Of a stretch of DNA of 40,043 nucleotides, positions 1 through 7,603 are shown piece by piece. Position 1 is the first letter of the stretch. Each line of letters begins with the position of its first letter. A program made the position numbers and the translations under genes. The notes below the pieces were generated by a model, which made no database searches, was not told the DNA's origin, and saw only the letters and a list, made by a program, of their open reading frames with translations. This DNA is from CAZUAQ01 sp964618455 (GTDB taxonomy: Bacteria > Planctomycetota > Phycisphaerae > UBA1845 > PWPN01), in the NCBI GenBank assembly GCA_964618455.1, contig CAZUAQ010000048.1:1-40043 (forward strand), in the 5' to 3' direction.

Positions 1-33
1 GACCCGAGAAGAACCGGCTATGTCGCTTAACAT

Positions 34-396
34 GTGTTGCTTAGCAGCCTGCTAGATGAGTTTTCTATTATCATATGCGTAGACGAGTTTACAGGGTTTG
101 AGTGCTATGGAGCTGAGATGAGGGGGCCTCGCGTTCGTGCCTTTAAACTTGATTTGGATCGATTAATCAAGGAATTTGCCAGATGGATCCTTGTTGATTC
201 TTGTTTGCGGCCACATTTTGGCTGGTGGAGCTATGAGCCGGAAGTGTATAACTTGGCACGCTTAACCGAGAGGGATCTGCGTTCTGGGGAGTTCGGATGT
301 ATTCTTGAAGCGACCCATCCTCTCGCCGCCAAGGTTCCCGGAGTGCCCTTCGCTGAGGGTTACGTGATGTATGACTGGGATATCGACGCTCAATGA
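34..396 (+). CDS. hypothetical protein, 120 aa
   Basis: I do not recognise the family. The frame opens with GTG at 34 just after an in-frame TAA at 28-30, so nothing extends it upstream, and the ATG at 32 is out of frame and stops quickly. The product is a soluble, acidic-looking small protein rich in aromatic residues (GWWSYEPEVY in the middle, YVMYDWDIDAQ at the end) without signal peptide or membrane segment. Base composition is clearly lower in G+C (about 40 % over 61-120) than in the genes to the right. No good Shine-Dalgarno sequence is visible. It could be the remnant or full copy of a small accessory protein. Confidence that it is translated is moderate. Confidence 0.5.
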   Translation: MLLSSLLDEFSIIICVDEFTGFECYGAEMRGPRVRAFKLDLDRLIKEFARWILVDSCLRPHFGWWSYEPEVYNLARLTERDLRSGEFGCILEATHPLAAKVPGVPFAEGYVMYDWDIDAQ

Positions 397-585
397 CCTG
401 ATGGTCGAACGAGGGTGGACTGAACGGGATCGGGAGTCTTTTCAGATCCCATCGCCGAACTCGGCGACGAAACCATCGGCGCCCTGAACCGGGCGAAGTA
501 GCACCGGCTCGCCGCCGGGAGGGAACGGGGACGGTCAGCGATAAGACTCGCGGCCCTTTGTTGTTGCCCAAGGAGTTGCATTCCC

Positions 586-1137
586 ATGGCATCTGAGATC
601 AGAAGAGTCTTCATAAGAACCTCGGTATGCACTTTCAGCCGGATGGCAGCAGCATTGTTGTTTTCGACCTTCATGGCTTGCGATCGATCGGACAATACAA
701 CTGCCAACCAGAACGTGATGCCTCTGGGAAAGGACTGCAAAGCGCCACGAATCCAGATCAGCTGGCCTCGAAAGCCCTCCTCTGTTCCTTCGATTAATTT
801 TGAGTGTCTTAGCTCGAGGGAGACGAACACTGGAAGTCAGCCCAAGTACGAGATTCAAAAAACTACACTTCCACGAGATTCACTGGTTCATGAGGAAGTC
901 CGGCTGCTCGACTGGCCTGTTTCAGAAACTGCTCCAGCGAATGAGGTATTGCGACTGAAGTATCCCATCATCCCGGAAGGCACCTCGTTCCTGTTGGAGG
1001 TACACACGGAGATGGACGTAGAAATAGGCTTCTCTGACAAGGAGCTTTCGATAGGATTCGAGAAACCTGAGGGAGAGAGCGGTCCTCTCGAGCGACTAGA
1101 GGCTGGCACATACAAGCTTATTGTGCGACAAAAGTGA
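586..1137 (+). CDS. putative lipoprotein of unknown function, 183 aa
   Basis: The ATG at 586 is preceded by AAGGAG at 570-575, a good ribosome binding site. The N-terminus has basic residues, then a hydrophobic stretch ending in STFMAC (about residues 27-32), which reads as a lipobox with Cys32 as the lipidated residue, so the mature protein is probably membrane-anchored outside the cytoplasm. The rest is polar. The last 60 residues (from PIIPEGTSFLLEV to GTYKLIVRQK) look like a beta-rich domain. I recognise no family. Its G+C (about 48-50 %) is below that of the following genes, as for the gene at 34-396, which suggests both lie in an accessory stretch. Confidence 0.65.
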   Translation: MASEIRRVFIRTSVCTFSRMAAALLFSTFMACDRSDNTTANQNVMPLGKDCKAPRIQISWPRKPSSVPSINFECLSSRETNTGSQPKYEIQKTTLPRDSLVHEEVRLLDWPVSETAPANEVLRLKYPIIPEGTSFLLEVHTEMDVEIGFSDKELSIGFEKPEGESGPLERLEAGTYKLIVRQK

Positions 1138-1299
1138 AACAGTGAAGGGGGGAGCAGGGCATCGAAACGAGGACGTATTCAGAAAATCTGGTGAGACATC
1201 GCTACTCCCTTCAGACACTTGGACGCACGCCATCTTTCGCCCTTATTCATCGCGCCCCCATCGGGCCACCCCGGCCATCACTTATCTTCCAGCGACCGG

Positions 1300-2928
1300 C
1301 TACGCCCCGCGTTGCAGCAGCATGATGGTGATGTCGTCGGGATGGGTGCCGTCGGCGAAGAAGGTGGTCAGGTCGGTGGAGAGGTCCTCGAGGATGGCGG
1401 CGGGCGATTCGCCGAAGCTGTCGCAGATCGTCTCCAGGAAGCGGAGCTCGCTGAACTTCTTGCCCTCGCCGTCGGTGCAGGTGGCTACGCCGCGCGTGTA
1501 CAGCCCGAGGGTGTCGCCGGGGTTGAGTTGCTCGATGTGCGTGGGATACTCGAAGTTGGCGGTCTGGCCGATGGCCGGGGCGGTGTCGCCGGGCAGGCCG
1601 CGCGGCTGTCCCTTGCCGTCCACGATGACCGCCCCCATCTTCCCGCAGCGCGTGTACTCGAGCTTGCCGGTGGCGGGGTCGAACATCAGGAAAATCGCGT
1701 CGATCGTCGACGGATCCTTCTCGCTGGTCATCAGCCAGTTCTGCGTCCGGGCCAGGGCGTGCATGCGGTCCTTGTGCAGGAAGCCCACGCGGAAGGTCGC
1801 CTGCAGCCGGCTCATGGTCAACGCCAGGGCCGCGCTGGTCGCGTTCACGTGGGCGATCAGGAATGCCGTCACGTTCAGATCCGGATGCTTCATGACGTCG
1901 TACACGTCGCCGGGATTGATCTGCCCCGACCGGCTGTACGCCGCCAGGCCGTAATCGTTCCACATCGGCGGATTCTTCGGGTCGAGCATCTCCTGGATTT
2001 CATGCATCAGCGTGATGTGCATGTCCGACAGCGTGGCGTCGCGCTGCTGCTTGACCTGCAGGAGATCCTCGTGCTTGGCGGCGATCTGCGAGGCGATGAG
2101 GCTCAGCAGATCGAGATCCCCCGCCTGAAACGGCGTGCCGCGCAGCGTGCGGTCGACGTAGATCATGCCGTAATTCTTCTGCCCCATCATGACCGGCGCG
2201 CCGAGGGCCGTGCCGATGGTGTCGTGATCGCGCACCTTGCGGACGTGGACGAACTGGCTGCGCTCCACGCATCGGTAGCGCATCATCTGGTGGACGGGGT
2301 TGGTCGGCATGGTCTCGCCGCTGCTCAACCGGCTGCCGACGACGTCGAGTTCGCCCTTCGGCTGGCGACGCAGCCCGACCCAGGCGGCGCGGGCATCGAA
2401 GGACTCCATCAGCAGCTCCAGCACCTCCTCGATAAACTCGTGCGGATCGCGCGAGGGGGCGACGCGGATGGCGGCGCGTGAGGCGGCGTCCAGCAACGCC
2501 GGCCCGATGTTGAGATGATCGAACCGCCGGCGCACCGACGCGCCCTTCGGCAGCGGGTATTCCTTGATCTTCGCGAGGTCTTCCGTGGGGATGGTCGGCT
2601 GATCGTCGTCGTCCTCTTCCTGCTCATCGAGCTCGACCCCGAGGTAGCACCGCAGCTCGTACTCCTGGATGAGCACTTCGTCGCCCGTCCGCACCGGCAG
2701 CGGATCCTTGACGAGCTTGCGATTGACGTACATCGGCAGGTGAGGGTCGACCCGCTCGAAGGACCATTCCTCCTCCCCCGCCGGCACGAGCTTCGCGCAT
2801 TCCGACGGCAGCCGCAGATCCTGGATGTGCAGGGCGCAGTTGGCATCCGATCCGATCAGGATGTCCTGATCTTCCGGGAAGTAAAGGTGGGCAACGCCGC
2901 CTTCGCTGTCTTTGAGCGTGACCTTCAT
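1300..2928 (-). CDS. FHA-like / GAF / SpoIIE-type PP2C domain protein, 542 aa (probable pseudophosphatase)
   Basis: Three modules are visible. Residues 1-100 resemble an FHA domain (ILIGSDANCALHI, MYVNRKLV, TGDEVLI) but lack the usual Arg after IG and the SxxH motif. An acidic linker follows (DEQEEDDDD, about 101-109). Residues 135-290 look like a GAF sensor domain. Residues 300-542 follow the SpoIIE/RsbU serine phosphatase fold: GDVYD at 340-344 and a terminal DDITIMLL at 531-538 keep metal aspartates. At the usual ADVSGHG position, however, the protein has IAHVNAT (His360 for Asp), and the usual YTDG is YTRG (Arg479 for Asp). By family logic this domain has lost two of four metal ligands and may be inactive or may act as a binding module. 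The gene is divergent from the M24 peptidase gene. Confidence 0.85.
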   Translation of the reverse strand: MKVTLKDSEGGVAHLYFPEDQDILIGSDANCALHIQDLRLPSECAKLVPAGEEEWSFERVDPHLPMYVNRKLVKDPLPVRTGDEVLIQEYELRCYLGVELDEQEEDDDDQPTIPTEDLAKIKEYPLPKGASVRRRFDHLNIGPALLDAASRAAIRVAPSRDPHEFIEEVLELLMESFDARAAWVGLRRQPKGELDVVGSRLSSGETMPTNPVHQMMRYRCVERSQFVHVRKVRDHDTIGTALGAPVMMGQKNYGMIYVDRTLRGTPFQAGDLDLLSLIASQIAAKHEDLLQVKQQRDATLSDMHITLMHEIQEMLDPKNPPMWNDYGLAAYSRSGQINPGDVYDVMKHPDLNVTAFLIAHVNATSAALALTMSRLQATFRVGFLHKDRMHALARTQNWLMTSEKDPSTIDAIFLMFDPATGKLEYTRCGKMGAVIVDGKGQPRGLPGDTAPAIGQTANFEYPTHIEQLNPGDTLGLYTRGVATCTDGEGKKFSELRFLETICDSFGESPAAILEDLSTDLTTFFADGTHPDDITIMLLQRGA

Positions 2929-3052
2929 GACGATTCCAGGGTCAATACCGGGAACGACCTCGACGCATCGGTCGCCGAGCCCGTGACCTTATTTTTAGTC
3001 GCGTACAGGTGTCCGTACCGTTCGAAGCTTATCGGTTTGCCCGCATCCGTTT

Positions 3053-3081
3053 TTGACATCAAATCAGTCGAGGCATAGAGT
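3053..3081 (+). promoter_or_regulatory. sigma70-type promoter for the M24 peptidase gene
   Basis: A consensus -35 hexamer TTGACA (3053-3058) is followed after exactly 17 bp by TAGAGT (3076-3081, 4 of 6 to TATAAT). The predicted transcript start is near 3088, about 33 bases before the ATG at 3121. It lies in the 192-bp divergent gap. Confidence 0.55.
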
Positions 3082-3120
3082 TCGACCCCATCGAGGACTC
3101 GATTCCCGGGAGAACCCCAC

Positions 3121-4227
3121 ATGCCGAAAAACCGCCGACCCTCCATGCCCGACACCTTCAAACAGCGCCTGTCCGCCCTACGCGCTACTGTACTTCGGAA
3201 GAACCTCGACGGCTACTTCGTGACCAACCGCGAAGACCAGTTTTACCTCACGGGCTTCGACGGGGAGGACGGCGCCGCCCTGATTTTGCCGAGGAAGGTC
3301 TATCTTCTGACGGATGGGCGTTTCAAGCAGGAGGCGGCGGAGGCTCCGTGGGCGACCGCCATCTTCCGCGACGGCCCGATGCCGGGCGCCTTGGTCCCTC
3401 TGCTCAAGCGGCATCGCGTCGAACGGCTGGGCTATCAGCCGGAAGCCATGCACGTGGCCACGCATACCCAGTTGCGACGGGCCATCCGCCCGGTCCGAAT
3501 GGTGGGCGTCAAGAACGCCGTGCCCGACCTGCGCCTGCGGAAAGACGAGGACGAGATCGCCCGGATCCGCAAGGCGGTGAAAGTCGCGGAGCAGGCGTTC
3601 AAGACCGTGATGAAGGGTATCCGCCCCGGCATGACCGAGCGCCGCATCGCTGCCGACCTCCGGCACGAGATGGTTGATCTCGGCGCGACCGATGCGAGCT
3701 TTCCCATCATCGTGGCGGAGGGGCCGAACTCCGCCAAGCCGCATGCGGTGCCGGGAGATCGCAAAATCAAGGCCGGCAGCGCGGTGCTGATCGACTGGGG
3801 TGCGACCGTCGGGCACTACCGCAGCGACTTGACCCGTGTGGTGTTCATTCGTAGAATTCCGCCTCGCTTTCGGCGCTTGTATGAGAGCGTTTTGAGGGCT
3901 CAGGAGAACGCCATTGGCGCGATCCGGCCCGGCGCGCGGATGTGCGACGTGGATGCGGCCGCCCGCGAAACGCTACGCCAGGCTGACCTCGCCCGGTACT
4001 TTACGCACGGGCTGGGTCACGGTGTGGGACTGGATATTCACGAAGCTCCCCGACTGAGCAAGCGCGTCACGGATTGCCTCGAAGAAGGCATGGTGGTGAC
4101 GGTGGAACCCGGTGTGTACCTCCCGGGAACGGGTGGCATCCGCATCGAGGATGACGTGCTCGTCACGCGCGACGGCTGCCAGGTTCTCAGCACCCTTTCC
4201 AAGCGGATCGAGGACGCGATCATCTGA
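3121..4227 (+). CDS. M24 family metallopeptidase (Xaa-Pro aminopeptidase/dipeptidase type), 368 aa
   Basis: The protein has a creatinase-like N-terminal domain (NLDGYFVTNREDQFYLTGF near residues 29-47) and a pita-bread catalytic domain. All five dinuclear metal ligands are readable: Asp225 (IDWGAT), Asp236 (YRSDLTRV), His300 (HGLGHGVGLDIHE), Glu329 (VTVEPGVY) and Glu343 (IRIEDD). Members cleave N-terminal residues or dipeptides involving proline in the cytosol. Length matches the family. It sits directly upstream of accB (31-bp gap), the position that pepQ/pepP-like genes often take in efp-accB-accC clusters, although efp is absent here. Two ATGs (3121 and 3148) are possible starts; the first is used because it follows the predicted promoter. 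Confidence 0.92.
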   Translation: MPKNRRPSMPDTFKQRLSALRATVLRKNLDGYFVTNREDQFYLTGFDGEDGAALILPRKVYLLTDGRFKQEAAEAPWATAIFRDGPMPGALVPLLKRHRVERLGYQPEAMHVATHTQLRRAIRPVRMVGVKNAVPDLRLRKDEDEIARIRKAVKVAEQAFKTVMKGIRPGMTERRIAADLRHEMVDLGATDASFPIIVAEGPNSAKPHAVPGDRKIKAGSAVLIDWGATVGHYRSDLTRVVFIRRIPPRFRRLYESVLRAQENAIGAIRPGARMCDVDAAARETLRQADLARYFTHGLGHGVGLDIHEAPRLSKRVTDCLEEGMVVTVEPGVYLPGTGGIRIEDDVLVTRDGCQVLSTLSKRIEDAII

Positions 4228-4258
4228 GCATTCCCCACCCGGAAGGGAGGATCCCGAC

Positions 4259-4720
4259 GTGTTTGACGTGAAACAGGTACGCGAGCTGATCGAGTTGATG
4301 GTCGAGCACGAAATCAACGAAATCAAACTCCGCCAGGGCGATGACGCGATCAGTCTTCGCCGCGGCCCTTCGGGAGAGGTGCACGTGGCCCCCGCCGCCG
4401 CTCCGGCACCGCTGGAAGTCCCGCGTGCCTCCGCCGACCCGGCCCCGACCGCCGAGACGCCGGAAGCCGATGACGGCCTCGTGCCGATCACCTCGCCCAT
4501 GGTGGGCACGTTCTACGCCTCGCCCGATCCCGACGCGCCGGTCTTCGTCAAAGTCGGCAGCGAAGTCACCCCTGATTCTCCCGTGTGCATCATCGAAGCG
4601 ATGAAGGTCTTCAACGAGATCAAGGCCGAGGTGGCCGGCACCGTCGAACGCATCCTGGTTCAGAACGAGCAGGCGGTCGAGTTCGGCCAGCCGTTGATGA
4701 TGGTGCGCCCGCGAAGTTGA
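4259..4720 (+). CDS. accB: biotin carboxyl carrier protein of acetyl-CoA carboxylase, 153 aa
   Basis: AccB carries biotin between the carboxylase and transcarboxylase halves of acetyl-CoA carboxylase, the first committed step of fatty-acid synthesis. The N-terminus (VKQVRELIELMVEHEINEI) is the typical AccB start region. A Pro/Ala-rich linker covers about residues 42-70, and the biotinyl domain follows with EAMKVFNEI, where Lys116 is the biotinylation site. The start is GTG at 4259, chosen because GGAAGGGAGG (4241-4250) lies 8 bases upstream; the open frame extends further back but that part overlaps the peptidase gene in another frame. accC follows after 31 bp, so the two are probably co-transcribed. 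Confidence 0.95.
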   Translation: MFDVKQVRELIELMVEHEINEIKLRQGDDAISLRRGPSGEVHVAPAAAPAPLEVPRASADPAPTAETPEADDGLVPITSPMVGTFYASPDPDAPVFVKVGSEVTPDSPVCIIEAMKVFNEIKAEVAGTVERILVQNEQAVEFGQPLMMVRPRS

Positions 4721-4751
4721 TCCCTGTACCCAGCCTCAGGCGGAAAACCGT

Positions 4752-6089
4752 ATGTTCTCTCGCGTCCTCATAGCCAACCGGGGTGAAATCGCCCTGCGAG
4801 TCATCCGAGCCTGCAAGGAGATGGGCGTTCAGACGGTCTGCGTCTACTCGGAGGAGGATCGCCATTCCTCTTACCTGCGCCTGGCGGACGACACCGTGTG
4901 CATCGGTCCCGCACCGGCAACCGAGAGCTACCTCAAGATCGACCGGATCATCGCCGCCGCGGAGATTGCCAACGTCGACGCCATCCATCCCGGGTACGGC
5001 TTCCTGGCGGAGAACCCCCAGTTCGCCGACGCCTGCCGCGATTCAAAGATCGAGTTCATCGGCCCCAGCTCGGAGGCGATGCGTCTGCTGGGTGACAAGA
5101 TCTCGGCCAAGAAGCTCGCCAAGAAGGCGAAGGTCCCCAACATTCCCTGGACCGAAGGCCCCGTGGAGGACGACGACGAAGCCTCTGCCTGGGCGGCCAA
5201 GACCGGCTACCCTGTCATGATCAAGGCGGCGGCGGGCGGGGGAGGTCGCGGCATCCGGCTGGTCCATAACGAAGCGACCCTGCGGCGCTTGCTGCCTGCC
5301 GCGCGTGCCGAGGCGGAAGCCTCCTTCAAGGATCCATCCGTCTATCTGGAGAAGGTGATCGAGAACGCCCGACACGTGGAGGTGCAGGTGCTCGGGGATC
5401 GTTCCGGCAACGTGCTCCACCTGTACGAACGTGACTGCAGCCTGCAACGGCGCCACCAGAAGCTGGTCGAGGAATCCCCCAGTCCCGGCCTGGACGATCG
5501 CACGCGGGAGGAACTCTGCAAGTCCGCCGTGCGCCTTGCCCGGGCGGCGGGCTACTACAACGCCGGTACGGTCGAATTCCTCGTCGATCGCAGCAAGAAC
5601 TTCTACCTGCTGGAAATGAACACTCGCATCCAGGTCGAGCATCCGGTGACTGAGATGGTCACCAACCGGGACCTGGTGCAGTGGCAGTTGCGCGTCGCGG
5701 CCGGGGAGCCGCTCTCGGTCCGGCAGCGGGACATCCGGCAGTACGGGGCGGCCATCGAATGCCGGATCAACGCCGAGGATCCCGCCCACAACTTCCGCCC
5801 CTCACCCGGGTTCATCGAGACGTTCATCCTGCCCGGCGGCCCGGGCGTTCGCGTGGATACCTACGCCCACGCCGGGATGACCATCAGCCCGAAATACGAC
5901 TCGATGATCGCCAAGCTCATCGTCCACAAGCCCACCCGCGCCGAAGCCATCACCACCATGCGGCGGTGCCTGGAGGAATTCGCGATCGAGCCGATCAAGA
6001 CCACCATCCCGATCCATCGCGAAATCTTCACGCATACGCATTTCCTCAAGGGTGACGTGGACACTGGATTCATTGAACGTACATGGTAA
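4752..6089 (+). CDS. accC: biotin carboxylase subunit of acetyl-CoA carboxylase, 445 aa
   Basis: AccC uses ATP and bicarbonate to carboxylate biotin on AccB. The order is an N-terminal biotin carboxylase domain (VLIANRGEIALRVIRAC, residues 5-21), an ATP-grasp domain with the glycine-rich loop AAAGGGGRGIRLV (about 159-171) and the signature EMNTRIQVEHPVTE (about 288-301), then the C-terminal domain (YGAAIECRINAEDP). Length agrees with the usual 445-455 residues and no catalytic motif is missing. It forms the pair accB-accC, downstream of the M24 peptidase gene. The carboxyltransferase genes accA and accD are not in this window. Confidence 0.97.
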   Translation: MFSRVLIANRGEIALRVIRACKEMGVQTVCVYSEEDRHSSYLRLADDTVCIGPAPATESYLKIDRIIAAAEIANVDAIHPGYGFLAENPQFADACRDSKIEFIGPSSEAMRLLGDKISAKKLAKKAKVPNIPWTEGPVEDDDEASAWAAKTGYPVMIKAAAGGGGRGIRLVHNEATLRRLLPAARAEAEASFKDPSVYLEKVIENARHVEVQVLGDRSGNVLHLYERDCSLQRRHQKLVEESPSPGLDDRTREELCKSAVRLARAAGYYNAGTVEFLVDRSKNFYLLEMNTRIQVEHPVTEMVTNRDLVQWQLRVAAGEPLSVRQRDIRQYGAAIECRINAEDPAHNFRPSPGFIETFILPGGPGVRVDTYAHAGMTISPKYDSMIAKLIVHKPTRAEAITTMRRCLEEFAIEPIKTTIPIHREIFTHTHFLKGDVDTGFIERTW

Positions 6090-6173
6090 AATCACACCCT
6101 GTTCCGGTGCCCGCTGGAAAGGGAAGAACGCAGACGCACCGCCTTCACTTGATTGAGAACGAGAGGTACATCG

Positions 6174-7424
6174 ATGGCGAAGATTCTTACCGGTAACGCG
6201 GTCGTCGGTCAGGCTGGTGGCCCCACGGCGGTCATCAACCAGTCGCTGGTCGGCATCATCCAGGAAGCGCAGAAGTATAACCACATACGCAATCTACTCG
6301 GCGCCCGACACGGCGTCCGCGGAATCATCAACGAGCAGTTCTTCGACCTGAAACGCCAGCCTGAGAACATGCTGGAAATGGTGGCGGCGACGCCTGCCGC
6401 CTCGCTCGGGGCGACGCGCGACAGGCCGGACCAGGCGTACTGCGAGAAGATTTTCGATGTCTTCCGCAAACACGACGTGCGCTACTTCTTCTATATCGGC
6501 GGGAACGACTCCGCCTTGACGGCGCACATCGTGAACTCCGTCGCCAAGGACAACAACTACGAGCTGCGCGTCATCCACGTCCCGAAGACGATCGACAACG
6601 ACCTGCTCGTGACCGATCACTGCCCGGGCTATGGCAGCGCCGCGCGATTCGTCGCCTCGGCATTCATCGGCGACAATCTCGACAACCGCGCGCTGCAGGG
6701 CGTGAAGATCAACATTCTCATGGGACGCGATGCCGGATTCCTGACCGCCGCCAGTATCCTGGCGCGGCAACGCCCGGACGACGGCCCTCACCTCGTCTAT
6801 GTTCCCGAGGTCGACTTCGACATCGATCAGTTCGTCGCCGATGTGCAGGCGGTGTACGACCGCTTCGGCCGATGCGTCATTGCCGTCTCGGAAGGCATCC
6901 GCGACAAGGAAGGAACGCTCTGGGCCGAGAAGGTTTCCGTGCTCCGGCAGGGGAACATGGAGCGTGACGCGTTCGGTAACTTCCAGCTCGGGGCGGGCAC
7001 GGGCTCCATGGCCGATTACCTCGCCGGCAGTCTCCGCTCACGATGCAAGGACATCAAGCGTGTCCGGGCCGACACCTTCGGTTACCTCCAGCGCAGCTTC
7101 CCCGGATACTACAGCGAAGTGGATGCGTGGGAAGCGCGGCTCGTCGGACAGATGGCGGTGAATTACTCCCTCGACGCGGATCGGGATGGCAGCGTGGCCC
7201 TCGTCCGACTGCCCAGCACCACCTATTCCGTGGGCACGAAGCTCATCGGTCTGCGTGAAGTCGCTCCGGAAACGGACCCCAAGACCAAGGAACTACCCGC
7301 CGAGTACATCAACGAGGCTAAGAACAACGTGCTCGACAGTTATCGCGAGTACGCCCTCCCGCTGGTGGGCGACCTGCCCAAGACCGGCTGGTTCGAGCAG
7401 ATCGCCAATCTCGAGATGCTCTGA
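6174..7424 (+). CDS. pfp: PPi-type 6-phosphofructokinase (diphosphate--fructose-6-phosphate 1-phosphotransferase), 416 aa
   Basis: This enzyme interconverts fructose 6-phosphate and fructose 1,6-bisphosphate. Two diagnostic positions favour pyrophosphate over ATP: the loop IGGNDS has Asp112 where ATP enzymes have Gly104 (E. coli numbering), and PKTIDND has Lys138 where ATP enzymes have Gly124. The catalytic Asp of TIDND is Asp141. The nucleotide loop carries Asn111 in place of the usual Asp of GGD, a variant I recall from bacterial PPi-PFKs. GYLQRS is also present. The start is ATG 6174, 7 bases after GAGAGG (6161-6166), rather than the TTG at 6153. A factor-independent terminator follows at 7458-7493. 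The pyrophosphate assignment is inferred from residues only. Confidence 0.88.
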   Translation: MAKILTGNAVVGQAGGPTAVINQSLVGIIQEAQKYNHIRNLLGARHGVRGIINEQFFDLKRQPENMLEMVAATPAASLGATRDRPDQAYCEKIFDVFRKHDVRYFFYIGGNDSALTAHIVNSVAKDNNYELRVIHVPKTIDNDLLVTDHCPGYGSAARFVASAFIGDNLDNRALQGVKINILMGRDAGFLTAASILARQRPDDGPHLVYVPEVDFDIDQFVADVQAVYDRFGRCVIAVSEGIRDKEGTLWAEKVSVLRQGNMERDAFGNFQLGAGTGSMADYLAGSLRSRCKDIKRVRADTFGYLQRSFPGYYSEVDAWEARLVGQMAVNYSLDADRDGSVALVRLPSTTYSVGTKLIGLREVAPETDPKTKELPAEYINEAKNNVLDSYREYALPLVGDLPKTGWFEQIANLEML

Positions 7425-7457
7425 CGGGCTCATCGGCCGTTTCATCTGAACCTTTCA

Positions 7458-7495
7458 CGCCCGGTCGCCGGCCCTTGCCGCGGCCGGGCGTTTCT
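7458..7495 (+). terminator. Rho-independent terminator after the PPi-phosphofructokinase gene
   Basis: An 11-bp stem CGCCCGGTCGC (7458-7468) / GCGGCCGGGCG (7480-7490) with one G-U pair and an 11-base loop is followed by TTTCT. It lies 34 bases beyond the stop codon. Confidence 0.7.
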
Positions 7496-7603
7496 GATGC
7501 CCGTTGCAGGATTTTGCCGAATTCAAGGCGACGGGTAGCAAACGCGTCCCATTTGGCTAAAATAATGTTATTGGAGCTTTACATCTCTTGGACGGGGTGA
7601 CGC

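Noticed and set aside
1219..2481. Open frame of 420 codons antisense to the FHA-GAF-SpoIIE-like gene
   Set aside because: No ribosome site or domain; the minus-strand protein explains the coding signal.
7500..7603. Possible riboswitch in the leader of the hybrid kinase gene
   Set aside because: The GGGTAGCAAACGCG stretch recalled a cyclic di-GMP aptamer, but the conserved core and helices are not present.
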